The notes below the pieces were generated by a model. The model saw only the letters and a program-made list of their open reading frames with translations. It had not been told where the DNA came from and did no database searches. From NCBI GenBank assembly GCA_017542125.1, contig JAFXXU010000058.1, positions 310,001-374,000 on the forward strand: 64,000 nucleotides of DNA, given 5' to 3'. Shown piece by piece: positions 1 to 8,863 of this stretch (positions are counted from its first letter, which is position 1; each line of letters opens with the position of its first letter). The position numbers were made by a program, and so were the translations under genes. This DNA comes from Ruminococcus sp. GTDB taxonomy: Bacteria; Bacillota; Clostridia; Oscillospirales; Ruminococcaceae.

Positions 1-23
1 GCATATAATACACTCCGTTTCTT

Positions 24-1991
24 TTATTTGTCTCCTCTGAGCTCGGCTATCTTGTCACGCAGGAAAGCAGCGTGCTCAAATTCAAGCAGCTTGGCAGCCT
101 CTTTCATCTGCTTGGTGAGCTTTTCGATCAGCTGCTCCGTCTCTCTCTTTGAGAGCTTTGACTTCTGCCTTGCTGAGTATTCGACCTCCTCCTTGGTGGA
201 GATCTCTATTACATCTCTTATATCCTTCTTTATGGTCTTGGGAACGATGCCGTGCTTTTCGTTGAAAGCAGACTGTATGCTGCGCCTGCGCTCGGTCTCG
301 GTGATAGCTGCTTCCATCGAACGGGTGACGGTATCGGCATACATAATGACCATACCTTCGGCATTTCTCGCAGCACGCCCTATGGTCTGAACGAGAGAGC
401 TCTCTGAGCGCAGGAAGCCCTCCTTGTCCGCATCGAGTATAGCGACAAGGGATACCTCGGGAAGATCAAGGCCCTCCCGCAGCAGATTTATGCCCACAAG
501 CACATCGAACTCACCCAGCCTGAGATCGCGGATGATCTCCATACGCTCGATAGTGTCGATATCGTGATGCATATATCTGACCTTGATCCCGAAATCCTTG
601 AGGTAGGTCGTAAGATCCTCGGCCATTTTTTTGGTTAGCGTAGTAACAAGAACGCGCTCGCTCTTTTCGATCCTTATGTTGATCTCTGAGATAAGATCCT
701 CGATCTGTCCCTCGGTGGGTCGCACCTCAACTATCGGGTCAAGCAGACCGGTTGGTCTGATGACCTGCTCCACTATCTGCTGAGACTTCTCCTTCTCGAT
801 AGGACCCGGCGTAGCAGAGACAAAAATCGCCTGATTGATATGCCCGTAGAACTCATCAAAGGTCAGAGGGCGGTTATCCAAGGCGGAGGGCAGGCGGAAG
901 CCGTAGTCCACAAGGGTCTGCTTTCTGGCACGGTCGCCTGCAAACATACCCCTTACCTGGGGCAGCGAAACGTGGGATTCATCCACCATAAGCAGGAAAT
1001 CATCTGGCATGAAGTCCAGCAGAGTGAAAGGTACAGCGCCCTTTGAGCGCCTTGCCAGGATACGGGAATAATTCTCTATACCTGAACAGAAACCGACCTC
1101 TTCCAGCATTTCAATATCGTAATTTGTGCGCTGAGCTATACGCTGCGCCTCGATGAGCATATCCCTGTCCTTGAAATACTTGATACGCTCGTCAAGCTCT
1201 TCCCTGATCTCATCTATCGCTTCACGCATCTTCTCCCTGCCGACGATATAATGGCTTGCAGGGAAAATAGCAGCGTGATTAAGATGCCTGAGAACCTCTC
1301 CGCTTACCACATTGACCTCGCTGATACGGTCTATCTCGTCACCGAAGAACTCGACACGGTATATAGTATCGGTAGAGCCTGCGGGGAATATCTCCACCAC
1401 ATCTCCCCTGACACGGAACTTATTTCTGACGAAATTGATATCGTTGCGCTCAAAGTGTATGCCCACAAGCTCAGCTATGAGCTTATCCCTGGATTTCTCC
1501 ATCCCCTGCCTGACAGAGACTACCATATTCTTATACTCGGCAGGGTCGCCCAAAGAATAGATGCAGGATACCGAAGCCACAATTATAACATCCCTGCGCT
1601 CGGTGATAGCGGTGGTCGCAGAGTGACGCAGCTTGTCGATCTCGTCGTTTACGTCTGAGTCCTTTTCGATATATACATCCTTGCTGGGAACATAAGCCTC
1701 TGGCTGATAGTAGTCGTAGTAGGATACGAAATACTCCACAGCGTTCTCGGGGAAGAACTCCTTGAACTCGGAGCAGAGCTGTGCTGCCAGGATCTTGTTG
1801 TGGGCAAGCACCAGCGTCGGGCGGTTAACCCGTTCTATTACATTTGCCATAGTAAAGGTCTTGCCCGAGCCGGTTACTCCGAGCAGGGTCTGCTCCTTCA
1901 TACCGCTCTGAAGCCCCTTAACGAGCTTATCAACAGCCTCGGGCTGATCACCCGACAGCTTATAATCCGATACCAGCTTGAATCTGTCCAT
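24..1991 (-). CDS. uvrB: Excinuclease ABC subunit B
   Basis: UvrB is the helicase-like damage-verification subunit of nucleotide excision repair; it is loaded by UvrA and then recruits UvrC. The 655-residue product is full length for the family. It has a Walker A motif GVTGSGKT at residues 38-45, the damage-probing beta-hairpin [12 protein letters not shown] at about 91-102, superfamily 2 helicase motifs, and a C-terminal UVR domain that binds UvrC. The ATG at 1991 is chosen because GAGG lies 8 bases upstream; an in-frame TTG at 1997 sits too close to that site. It is transcribed away from the pseudouridine synthase gene on the other strand. No uvrA or uvrC is in the window. Confidence 0.97.
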   Translation of the reverse strand: MDRFKLVSDYKLSGDQPEAVDKLVKGLQSGMKEQTLLGVTGSGKTFTMANVIERVNRPTLVLAHNKILAAQLCSEFKEFFPENAVEYFVSYYDYYQPEAYVPSKDVYIEKDSDVNDEIDKLRHSATTAITERRDVIIVASVSCIYSLGDPAEYKNMVVSVRQGMEKSRDKLIAELVGIHFERNDINFVRNKFRVRGDVVEIFPAGSTDTIYRVEFFGDEIDRISEVNVVSGEVLRHLNHAAIFPASHYIVGREKMREAIDEIREELDERIKYFKDRDMLIEAQRIAQRTNYDIEMLEEVGFCSGIENYSRILARRSKGAVPFTLLDFMPDDFLLMVDESHVSLPQVRGMFAGDRARKQTLVDYGFRLPSALDNRPLTFDEFYGHINQAIFVSATPGPIEKEKSQQIVEQVIRPTGLLDPIVEVRPTEGQIEDLISEINIRIEKSERVLVTTLTKKMAEDLTTYLKDFGIKVRYMHHDIDTIERMEIIRDLRLGEFDVLVGINLLREGLDLPEVSLVAILDADKEGFLRSESSLVQTIGRAARNAEGMVIMYADTVTRSMEAAITETERRRSIQSAFNEKHGIVPKTIKKDIRDVIEISTKEEVEYSARQKSKLSKRETEQLIEKLTKQMKEAAKLLEFEHAAFLRDKIAELRGDK

Positions 1992-2032
1992 AAACAATAC
2001 CTCGATATACGAACAATAGTTTGACTACTCTA

Positions 2033-2061
2033 ATTATACATCAAATCTTTTTAAATGTAAA
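2033..2061 (-). promoter_or_regulatory. Promoter of uvrB
   Basis: On the minus strand TTTACA (2061-2056) is followed after 17 bases by TATAAT (2038-2033), about 40 bases before the uvrB start. It faces away from the rluA-type promoter at 2081-2109. Confidence 0.65.
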
Positions 2062-2080
2062 GAGATACGCAAAAATATAC

Positions 2081-2109
2081 TTGAAAAACCGTTGGAAATA
2101 TTGTAAAAT
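2081..2109 (+). promoter_or_regulatory. Promoter of the RluA-type gene
   Basis: TTGAAA (2081-2086), a 17-base spacer and TAAAAT (2104-2109) precede the ribosome binding site AAGGAAG at about 2133-2139 and the ATG at 2147. Confidence 0.6.
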
Positions 2110-2146
2110 AATTATAACCGTATATTTCCCGCAAGGAAGTGAACAA

Positions 2147-3100
2147 ATGAAAGAATTCACTGTCAACAAAAACGACGCTGATCAGCGAATGGACAAGTTC
2201 ATAGCAAAGACCGTTCCTGCGCTGCCGAAAAATCTGCTGTTCAAGTATATCAGGCTCAAACGTATCAAGCTCAACGGCAAAAGATGTGAGATTTCAACCC
2301 GCCTCTCCGAGGGAGACAAGGTGCAGATGTATATAAACGATGAGTTCTTCGGTGAGAATACCCGTGAGCCCGACTTTCTGAAATGCCCTCCGGTGCTGGA
2401 TATAGTCTATGAGGATGAGAACATACTGCTTGTTAACAAGCATGTCGGGCTTGTGGTCCACGAAGACGACAGCGGCAGCAGAGATACTCTCATCGGGCGG
2501 ATACTCCACTACCTTTACGATAAAAAGGAGTATGACCCCAACGAGGAGAACTCCTTTGCTCCCGCCCTTTGCAACAGGATAGACCGCAACACCTCCGGGA
2601 TAGTTATCTGCGCAAAAAACGCCGAGAGCCTCCGTGTTCTCAATCAGAAGATCAAGGACAGGGAGCTTGAAAAGCATTATCTCTGTATCACCGTCGGGAT
2701 ACCCGAGAGAAAAAAAGCCGAGCTCAAAGCCTATCTTATCAAGAACGAGAACGATAATCAGGTTAAGATCTATCCTACGATGCGCGAAGGAGCAAGAACG
2801 GTCATAACCAAGTATGAGGTCATCAGAGAGAACCGTGAAAAGGGTCTGGCGCTGCTGGATGTGGATCTTATCACCGGAAGGACTCATCAGATCAGGGCGC
2901 ATCTTGCTTACGAGGGCTATCCCCTGCTGGGTGACGGTAAATACGGAATAAACAGGGTCAATCGGCTGTATAATATAAAAACACAGGCTCTCTGCGCTTA
3001 CCGGCTGACCTTTGAATTCACAACAGATGCCGGATGCCTATCTTATCTTAACGGAAAGACCTTTGAGATAAAGGATGTTTGGTTCAAAAAGCTGGTCTGA
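2147..3100 (+). CDS. RluA-family pseudouridine synthase with S4 domain
   Basis: Predicted to isomerise specific uridines in 23S rRNA or tRNA to pseudouridine. The 317-residue protein has an N-terminal S4-like RNA-binding domain (about 14-60) and the family signature RIDRNTSG at 144-151, where Asp146 is the expected catalytic nucleophile; GRTHQIRAHL follows further on. The open frame extends upstream to 2021, but the ATG at 2147 has AAGGAAG 7 bases before it and the protein then begins at the S4 domain, so this start is used. The target nucleoside cannot be read from sequence, so no RluA, RluC or RluD name is given. Confidence 0.92.
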   Translation: MKEFTVNKNDADQRMDKFIAKTVPALPKNLLFKYIRLKRIKLNGKRCEISTRLSEGDKVQMYINDEFFGENTREPDFLKCPPVLDIVYEDENILLVNKHVGLVVHEDDSGSRDTLIGRILHYLYDKKEYDPNEENSFAPALCNRIDRNTSGIVICAKNAESLRVLNQKIKDRELEKHYLCITVGIPERKKAELKAYLIKNENDNQVKIYPTMREGARTVITKYEVIRENREKGLALLDVDLITGRTHQIRAHLAYEGYPLLGDGKYGINRVNRLYNIKTQALCAYRLTFEFTTDAGCLSYLNGKTFEIKDVWFKKLV

Positions 3101-3166
3101 ATTAGTAATTACTTACAATAACAAGATACAATATATGTTGAATATGTCGAATTGAATATAATTATA

Positions 3167-3195
3167 TTGATTGTTTTGATAGAATATAGTATAAT
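3167..3195 (+). promoter_or_regulatory. Promoter of the PHP gene
   Basis: TTGATT (3167-3172), a 17-base spacer and TATAAT (3190-3195), 50 bases upstream of the ATG at 3246. Confidence 0.6.
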
Positions 3196-3245
3196 AGAAA
3201 TAATGTGAACCCTGACACATAGCAAATTCAAGGAGGATACCTTTA

Positions 3246-4115
3246 ATGATAGGAGACCTGCACTGTCATACAACACTTTCTGACGGTTCATTGGGAATAG
3301 AAGAAGTAATTGCACAGGCAAAGCGTATGCAGCTTGATGTGCTTGCCATAACCGACCACGATACGCTCTCTTCATCAAGCAGAGCACAGATACTTGCCGA
3401 AAGATACGGCATAAAGATCATCCCTGCCGTTGAGCTTTCTGCCTGGGACAAAACCAGGAATATGAAGGTCCACATCCTTTGCTATGCACCTCAGAAGCCT
3501 GACAGGCTCGAGGGGCTCTGCATCAAGTCCTGTTCCATAAGGACCGAGTGCGCTAAGGATATGATCAACAAGGTAATGGAAAGATACCCCATTCCCCAGG
3601 ATGCGGTCAGGATGTACACTAAGGGCTCCAAGAGCATCTACAAGCAGCACATTATGCGTGCGCTAGTTAATTACGGCTATGCTACCGAGCTTTACGGCAA
3701 GGTGAACGATCAGCTGTTTAAGTATCCTAACGGTGAGTGCCTTGTAACAAGAGAGTACCCCGATGTGAATTTCGTTCTGGATCTTATCCATTCCTCAAGG
3801 GGCATCGCTGTTATGGCTCACCCTTATATGTTCGATAATATCGACCTGCTCCACGAGCTCGTTGATGCCGGCAAGCTGGACGGCATCGAGGTGTATCACC
3901 ATTCTGCTGATGAAGCACAGCAAAAGTCGCTTATCGAGTATGCAAAGGAGCATGATCTCATCTGCACCGGTGGCTCGGATTTCCACGGGCTCTATAATGA
4001 AGTACCCACCCACATCGGAAAGATGACTACCGATCCCGAGAACATTGACAAGCTATTTAAGCTCATACACACCAATATGCAGAAAGCAAAGGCTGCAAAG
4101 CCCAAGCCCGAATAA
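3246..4115 (+). CDS. PHP-domain phosphoesterase
   Basis: A 289-residue PHP (polymerase and histidinol phosphatase) metal-dependent phosphoesterase. The metal-binding motifs are visible: HCH at residues 6-8, TDHD at 36-39, a later AHPY, and SDFHG near the C terminus. Stand-alone proteins of this size often belong to the YciV/RNase AM type, which hydrolyse 3',5'-nucleoside bisphosphates or short RNA 5' ends; that assignment is inference. AAGGAGG at 3231-3237 supports the start. The TSCPD gene follows after 10 bases, so the two probably share a transcript. Confidence 0.85.
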   Translation: MIGDLHCHTTLSDGSLGIEEVIAQAKRMQLDVLAITDHDTLSSSSRAQILAERYGIKIIPAVELSAWDKTRNMKVHILCYAPQKPDRLEGLCIKSCSIRTECAKDMINKVMERYPIPQDAVRMYTKGSKSIYKQHIMRALVNYGYATELYGKVNDQLFKYPNGECLVTREYPDVNFVLDLIHSSRGIAVMAHPYMFDNIDLLHELVDAGKLDGIEVYHHSADEAQQKSLIEYAKEHDLICTGGSDFHGLYNEVPTHIGKMTTDPENIDKLFKLIHTNMQKAKAAKPKPE

Positions 4116-4125
4116 CGGAGGAATT

Positions 4126-4380
4126 ATGAAAAGAATATCGTATAAAACACGCGGTACCTGCTCGACTCAGATCGACATCGAGGTCGAGGGGGATATCGTA
4201 AAGAAAGTGATCTTCACCGGTGGCTGCCACGGCAATACCCAGGGCGTAGCCAAGCTGGTGGAGGGTATGAAGGTCGAGGATGTTATAGAAAAGCTTGAGG
4301 GCATCAACTGCCGCGGGCGCGGGACGTCCTGCCCTGATCAGCTGTCAAAGGCTCTGAAAATGTTCGTTTCCAAGTCATAA
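4126..4380 (+). CDS. TIGR03905-family TSCPD protein
   Basis: An 84-residue protein of the TSCPD type, named after a conserved C-terminal motif seen here as TSCPDQL. Other conserved pieces are GTCSTQI near the N terminus and GGCHGNT in the middle. TSCPD domains also occur at the C terminus of some ribonucleotide reductases; the stand-alone form has no established function, though the spaced cysteines suggest metal binding. The ATG at 4126 has GGAGG at about 4117-4121. It is the last gene before a strong terminator. Confidence 0.85.
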   Translation: MKRISYKTRGTCSTQIDIEVEGDIVKKVIFTGGCHGNTQGVAKLVEGMKVEDVIEKLEGINCRGRGTSCPDQLSKALKMFVSKS

Positions 4381-4383
4381 TAC

Positions 4384-4411
4384 AAAAGACCGGTCATGAG
4401 CCGGTCTTTTT
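4384..4411. terminator. Bidirectional terminator
   Basis: Perfect 10-bp inverted repeat AAAAGACCGG (4384-4393) and CCGGTCTTTT (4401-4410) with a 7-base loop, lying between convergent genes. T runs on both strands fit termination in both directions. Confidence 0.85.
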
Positions 4412-4416
4412 GCTGT

Positions 4417-5148
4417 TCAAAGCTTGGTGAAATCAAATCCGTCGGGTGACTTTTCGCAGATAAGCGTCTTGCAGACATCCTTGGCTTTGTTGTAATACTC
4501 TTCCGAGTTGATAGTCCACGCAAAGAGGTCTTTGTTCCTCTTTCTGACATAATTGACCACCTTGTCCGAAAGCAGCTCAATATCGCAGGAGATAAAGTCC
4601 GGCGAGGATATCCACCAGCTGTAGGTCTGAGCGCCCACATGGGAGGATATATTCTCAAAGGGCTCGCAGTCATCAGCCACAGTTACCAGCAGCCCCCGAT
4701 AGGTCTTTGGTGAATGAAGCTTGAACCAAAGCATATGAAGCGGATGAAAGCTCTGCACGGCATACCTGCCCTTATACTGTTTGAGCAGGTGATCTGTACG
4801 CCTTTCAAGCACGCCGAGCTCGTGACCTCTCTTGATCTCGACCAGCAGAGGCACCCTGCCGTCAACGAATTTCAGAACATCCCGAAACAGCGGAATATGC
4901 TGATCCGTCCCGGCCAGAGATAGCTCTTTCAGTTCTTCATAGGTGAGCTCATTTATCCTTTTATCTACTCCGCACATACGGCTGAGCCATTTATCGTGAT
5001 GGACCACTACCCTGGCGTCCTTGGTGAGCCTGACATCAAGCTCGATAGGAAGCCCTGCATCGATAGCTTTCTGAAACGCAAGCATAGAGTTCTCGGGAAC
5101 ACCGTCTCCGTGAAGACCTCTGTGCGCGATAAACCTTCCGAATTCCAA
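4417..5148 (-). CDS. Glycerophosphodiester phosphodiesterase
   Basis: GDPD-family enzyme expected to hydrolyse glycerophosphodiesters to glycerol 3-phosphate and an alcohol. The 243-residue protein shows the catalytic set IAHRG at 7-11 (His9), the metal pair Glu36 and Asp38 in ELDVR, and HHD at 50-52. I place the start at the TTG at 5148: AAGGAG lies 8 bases upstream, and the promoter at 5171-5199 would start transcription near 5164, so the longer frame up to 5262 cannot be translated from it. A GTG at 5157 overlaps the Shine-Dalgarno sequence and is unlikely. There is no signal peptide, so it is probably cytoplasmic. Confidence 0.92.
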   Translation of the reverse strand: MEFGRFIAHRGLHGDGVPENSMLAFQKAIDAGLPIELDVRLTKDARVVVHHDKWLSRMCGVDKRINELTYEELKELSLAGTDQHIPLFRDVLKFVDGRVPLLVEIKRGHELGVLERRTDHLLKQYKGRYAVQSFHPLHMLWFKLHSPKTYRGLLVTVADDCEPFENISSHVGAQTYSWWISSPDFISCDIELLSDKVVNYVRKRNKDLFAWTINSEEYYNKAKDVCKTLICEKSPDGFDFTKL

Positions 5149-5170
5149 GAAGATCACTCCTTCCGATAGT

Positions 5171-5199
5171 ATTATAACACGCCTGACCAATATTTTCAA
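5171..5199 (-). promoter_or_regulatory. Promoter of the GDPD gene
   Basis: On the minus strand TTGAAA (5199-5194), 17 bases, TATAAT (5176-5171). Its position decides in favour of the TTG start at 5148. Confidence 0.7.
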
Positions 5200-5321
5200 G
5201 AGGCAAAAAAGCAATGATTTATTAACAAAATTGTTAATAATTATATCACATATCAAACACAATAATATAGTATAATGTTGTTTGTATCATATGGAACACT
5301 GTTCCGGAAAGGAAAGTATAA

Positions 5322-6548
5322 ATGATAAGAAAAATAACAGCTGTCCTTGCGGCAGTGCTGATAAGCGCTTCAATGCTCACAGCCTGCGGTTCATCAAACA
5401 GCTCATCCGGCAGCGGCGACGCTTCCGCATCTGACAGTACTGTATCCGGCTCCGGCACCGAAAGCAACACATCAGCCAGTGATTCAGCTGCAGAAGCTAC
5501 CGCCGAGCCTTCATTTACAGTTGACGGCACCGCTGTCGATACCACCAATCTGATAATGTGTACTGCCGAAGGCGTTGAGATCTCATTTGAGAGGTTCAGA
5601 TACTATTATTACTATGTCCTCTCGGCTTATGAGTCAAATTACGGCCTCTCCCGTGATAATATAGCTTCCGATGAAGAGATAGCTAAGACCTTTACGGATT
5701 CTGTCAAGAGCCTTATAATCGGCGATATGGCTACGGCCTATCTTGCCAAGGAGAATGACATCAAGCTTTCCGAAGAGGATATAGCCGAAGTCGATAAGCA
5801 GATCGAGGAGATCAAGGCTCAGTATGATTCCGAGGAAAGCTACGCCGCAGCCCTTTCGGCAGCTCATCTGACCCCCAACGCTTTCAGAGAGATGCAGCAG
5901 CTCACCAAGCTCTATGAGAAGGTAGCCGCTGTTTATACCACCTCTGACGAGGACTTCAAGAAAGTCGTTCAGGACAAGGACAGATACTCCAGAGTTATCC
6001 ACATCCTTATCCCCTACTACTGCCAGGCTGAGATCTCCGACGAGTCTACTGCCAGCGAGTATGAGAGCTATTCGCTCTATCAAAAGAACCAGGTCAAGAA
6101 GGCTGCATACAGCGAGCTCTCCGAAGAAGAGCAGAACAAGCTTAAGGAATCAGCCAAGCTTGTAGCTGAGGAAGCCCTCGTTAAAGCAAAGAACGGCGAT
6201 GACTTCTCCAAGCTCATTTCCGAATATGGCTGGGATCAGGGAATGGAGACCTCTCCCGACGGCTACTATATCGACAAGGAGAACAGCAGCTTTGTCCAGG
6301 ATTTCGTTGATGCAGCATTCAGCCTTGAAGAAAACCAGATCAGCGATCTGATCGAGTCGGAAAGCTTCGGATGGTTCATAATCAAGCGCCTGCCTATAGA
6401 TATGGATTATGTTGAAAAGAACCTCGACAGTATGCGCAGCACCTATGATAAGCCCACGCTTTCCAAAGTTTTCAACGAGGCTGCCGAGAAGGTCGAGTTC
6501 GTTGAAGGAGAATATTTCTCCAAGGTCACCGCAACAAATATTACCTGA
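5322..6548 (+). CDS. PrsA/SurA-like peptidyl-prolyl isomerase lipoprotein
   Basis: Probable extracytoplasmic foldase. The 408-residue protein starts with a lipoprotein signal ending in LTAC (Cys22), then a Ser/Gly/Ala-rich linker (23-65), an alpha-helical SurA-N-like region (about 85-215) and a parvulin-type domain (about 222-385) containing YSRVIHILI and a Gly-Trp-Phe-Ile segment near the end. It should be anchored to the outer face of the membrane and help exported proteins fold. AAAGGAAAG supports the ATG. A TATAAT at 5271-5276 is likely its -10 box, with no clear -35. It is transcribed alone and ends at a strong terminator. Confidence 0.85.
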   Translation: MIRKITAVLAAVLISASMLTACGSSNSSSGSGDASASDSTVSGSGTESNTSASDSAAEATAEPSFTVDGTAVDTTNLIMCTAEGVEISFERFRYYYYYVLSAYESNYGLSRDNIASDEEIAKTFTDSVKSLIIGDMATAYLAKENDIKLSEEDIAEVDKQIEEIKAQYDSEESYAAALSAAHLTPNAFREMQQLTKLYEKVAAVYTTSDEDFKKVVQDKDRYSRVIHILIPYYCQAEISDESTASEYESYSLYQKNQVKKAAYSELSEEEQNKLKESAKLVAEEALVKAKNGDDFSKLISEYGWDQGMETSPDGYYIDKENSSFVQDFVDAAFSLEENQISDLIESESFGWFIIKRLPIDMDYVEKNLDSMRSTYDKPTLSKVFNEAAEKVEFVEGEYFSKVTATNIT

Positions 6549-6557
6549 TAAATGCCT

Positions 6558-6591
6558 CTGCGCTGTTTTTGATAACAGCGCAGATTTTTTT
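6558..6591 (+). terminator. Terminator of the foldase gene
   Basis: Perfect 10-bp stem CTGCGCTGTT (6558-6567) and AACAGCGCAG (6574-6583), 6-base loop, then ATTTTTTT. Confidence 0.9.
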
Positions 6592-6600
6592 GCATTATGA

Positions 6601-6629
6601 TTGACATAACGGGACATCTCTGATATAAT
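6601..6629 (+). promoter_or_regulatory. Consensus promoter of the nuclease-like gene
   Basis: Exact TTGACA (6601-6606), 17 bases, exact TATAAT (6624-6629). The predicted start point near 6636 leaves a leader of only about 16 bases before the ATG at 6652. Confidence 0.85.
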
Positions 6630-6651
6630 AATAAGATGTGGGGGTGTCAAT

Positions 6652-7389
6652 ATGAGCAATGATAGGTTTATTGATGCCTGTAATTCGGTCATCGGTGCCG
6701 AGAGAGAAAGAAACGGCATCGGAACGCTCGGTGAAAAGACTCTCCACGCTGTATTAAAGCAATACTATGAGCCGCATAAGGAAAATCAGGAGATTAAGGT
6801 CGGTGATTTCGTTGCCGATATAGTCGGCGAAAACGGTGTCATCGAGATACAGACCAGGAGCTTCAACAGGCTGCTGCGAAAGCTTGAATGCTTTCTGGAA
6901 TACTGTGATGTCACGGTCGTCTACCCGATAGCGGAGGTCAAGTATCTGTCTTGGATAGATCTTGATACCGGCGAGGTGACTTCACGGAGGCGTTCTCCCA
7001 AAAGAGGAAATATCTACGACTCTGTTGATGAGCTATACAGGATCAAATATACTCTGGATAATCCCAGGATGCATCTTTGCCTGTGTATGCTGGAGCTTGA
7101 AGAGACACGTTATCTCAACGGCTGGTCTCGTGATAAAAAACGTGGGTCTACCCGCTGTGACCGTGTCCCCACTGCGCTTAACAGCGAGCTGCGATTTGAC
7201 TGCTCTGCTGATTACAGGCGATTCATACCCTCTCCCCTGCCCGCAGAGTTTACCTCCAGGGATTTTGCGAAAGCTGCTAAGATCCGACTGGACAAGGCGC
7301 AGACCGCATTAAATCTTCTGACCTATCTCGGGCTCGTTGACAGGATAGGTAAACGGTCAAATCTGATTGTTTACAGGATCTCAGACTGA
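6652..7389 (+). CDS. Putative PD-(D/E)XK-like nuclease with winged-helix tail
   Basis: I do not recognise a named family. The 245-residue protein has an N-terminal half that resembles a PD-(D/E)XK nuclease core: Glu28 in an early helix (GEKTLH), Asp56 at the end of GDFVADI, and Glu65-x-Gln67 in VIEIQT, giving an E...D...E-x-Q pattern with Gln in place of the usual Lys. Residues about 200-245 look like a winged helix, suggesting DNA binding. There is no signal peptide or membrane segment. A GGGGGTG motif precedes the ATG. The degenerate carboxypeptidase gene follows after 17 bases, so they are probably cotranscribed. The nuclease reading is inference; the reading frame itself is well supported by the promoter and the downstream gene. 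Confidence 0.6.
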   Translation: MSNDRFIDACNSVIGAERERNGIGTLGEKTLHAVLKQYYEPHKENQEIKVGDFVADIVGENGVIEIQTRSFNRLLRKLECFLEYCDVTVVYPIAEVKYLSWIDLDTGEVTSRRRSPKRGNIYDSVDELYRIKYTLDNPRMHLCLCMLELEETRYLNGWSRDKKRGSTRCDRVPTALNSELRFDCSADYRRFIPSPLPAEFTSRDFAKAAKIRLDKAQTALNLLTYLGLVDRIGKRSNLIVYRISD

Positions 7390-7406
7390 AAGGTTACTGA
7401 TACATA

Positions 7407-8825
7407 ATGAAATACAAAAACAAGCTGTGCGCAGCGTTAGCGGTGATACTCTCCGCTGTAATGCTTCTGCCCATCTGCGCATCTGCTTTGACATTTACAC
7501 CGACAAACGGCAAGGATGATAATGATGAACCTGTGCCTATATATCTTTACTCCCCTTCTGTATATATGGTGGATCTTTCAAGTGGCAGAGCTTTGGTGGA
7601 TATCGAAAGTGATAAGAAGCTTGCCCTTGGCTATCTGACACAGCTGATGACCTGCGCCCTGATACTTGATGAGTTCGGAGGCAACGAAAAGAAGCTGCGA
7701 GACAATAAGGTCAGCAGCGGAAGTGAGGCCTTCGATGAGCTCTATCAGACCGGTGCCCCCACCGCGGATATACGCCCCTATGAGGAGGTCAGCTACTACG
7801 ATCTGCTCGTTGCGATGATCCTTTGCTCGTCCTGCGAAGCAGCGAACATTACAGCTCTGAACCTCTCCGACAGCCTTTTCGATTTCACTCTGAAAATGAA
7901 TGAAAAGGCGAAAGCGCTCGGAATGAACGATACCAAGTTCTCCTCTGCACACGGATTGTATACCGTTCAGAATTACTCAACGTGTAAGGATCTGACCAAG
8001 CTTTGCAGGTATCTGGTCAACAACTATCAGGTCTTTACCGATATTTGCAGCAAAGAAAATATCCAGCTTGAAGCAACAGAGGATCATCCCGACGGGACGC
8101 TGCTCTATAACAACAATTATATAGTATCCTCCTTCTCGGAATACTATTACGCCTCTGCCGAGGGTATCAAGACCTCAAATCAGGAGGATTCCGGCAGATG
8201 TCTGGCCTCTTATGCCGAATATGACGGCAGCAGCTATCTGATCGTAACAATGAACGCTCCCTTTGAAAAAACGCCCTCTGATATCCTCAAAGGCGAGCAG
8301 GATCCCAATTCCATCTACGGCAACGACTACGTTTATTATAATATCCTTGACCATATCGCCCTCTACCGCTGGGCATTCGGTTCGCTTGTCTCCACCGATT
8401 TCATAAACCAGAGCAGCGAAGTTACAGAGGCTCACATTGAATTCGGCGAGGGTACGGATTACGTAAATCTTAAGCCTGCCAAGAGCGTCAATCTCCTCTG
8501 GCCCTCCGATCTGAAAACAGACGGTGTAGAAAAGACGGTCAAGGTCTTTGAGAACATTATAGCCCCCGTTGAAAAGGGCGATGTTTTGGGAGTAATGAAG
8601 CTGAACTACAACGGCGAAGAGATCGCCTCGGTTGATCTGATCGCAACCTCATCTGTCAAGCGGTCGAACACCAAATCTACTTTCAAGATTGCGCTGGCTT
8701 TCTTCAAATCCGAGGAATTCAAGTGGGCGCTGTTCATCATAATCATGCTGTTCTCGGTTTACGGGATAAGCTATTTCCTGTATCTGCAGCTGAAATACCT
8801 TAAGATCAACAAAAAGAAGAAATAA
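7407..8825 (+). CDS. D-alanyl-D-alanine carboxypeptidase-like protein lacking catalytic motifs
   Basis: Fold and order match the DacF/S11 penicillin-binding proteins: signal peptide (about 1-27), an S11 domain (about 48-285), a beta-rich C-terminal domain (about 320-420) and a membrane segment near 435-460 followed by a Lys-rich tail. All three active-site motifs are changed. SxxK is YLTQ at 76-79, SxN is SSC at 141-143, and KTG is KTS at 255-257. Surrounding motifs are kept, such as LMT after the first site, KALGMNDTKF and a GIK stretch before the third. It therefore probably binds peptidoglycan or acts as a scaffold rather than removing terminal D-Ala. It follows the nuclease-like gene by 17 bases with only a weak AAAGG upstream, suggesting a shared transcript. 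Confidence 0.8.
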   Translation: MKYKNKLCAALAVILSAVMLLPICASALTFTPTNGKDDNDEPVPIYLYSPSVYMVDLSSGRALVDIESDKKLALGYLTQLMTCALILDEFGGNEKKLRDNKVSSGSEAFDELYQTGAPTADIRPYEEVSYYDLLVAMILCSSCEAANITALNLSDSLFDFTLKMNEKAKALGMNDTKFSSAHGLYTVQNYSTCKDLTKLCRYLVNNYQVFTDICSKENIQLEATEDHPDGTLLYNNNYIVSSFSEYYYASAEGIKTSNQEDSGRCLASYAEYDGSSYLIVTMNAPFEKTPSDILKGEQDPNSIYGNDYVYYNILDHIALYRWAFGSLVSTDFINQSSEVTEAHIEFGEGTDYVNLKPAKSVNLLWPSDLKTDGVEKTVKVFENIIAPVEKGDVLGVMKLNYNGEEIASVDLIATSSVKRSNTKSTFKIALAFFKSEEFKWALFIIIMLFSVYGISYFLYLQLKYLKINKKKK

Positions 8826-8829
8826 CATA

Positions 8830-8857
8830 AGCGCTTCCGTTTTTCAGCGGAAGCGCT
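8830..8857. terminator. Hairpin between convergent genes
   Basis: Perfect 10-bp inverted repeat AGCGCTTCCG (8830-8839) and CGGAAGCGCT (8848-8857). T tracts are short on both sides, but it sits between convergent stop codons and is likely a shared terminator. Confidence 0.65.
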
Positions 8858-8863
8858 ATTATA

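Noticed and set aside
4417..5262. Longer GDPD gene starting at ATG 5262
   Set aside because: The extra residues lie upstream of a good promoter (5171-5199) and do not resemble the family; a TTG at 5148 has a proper ribosome binding site.
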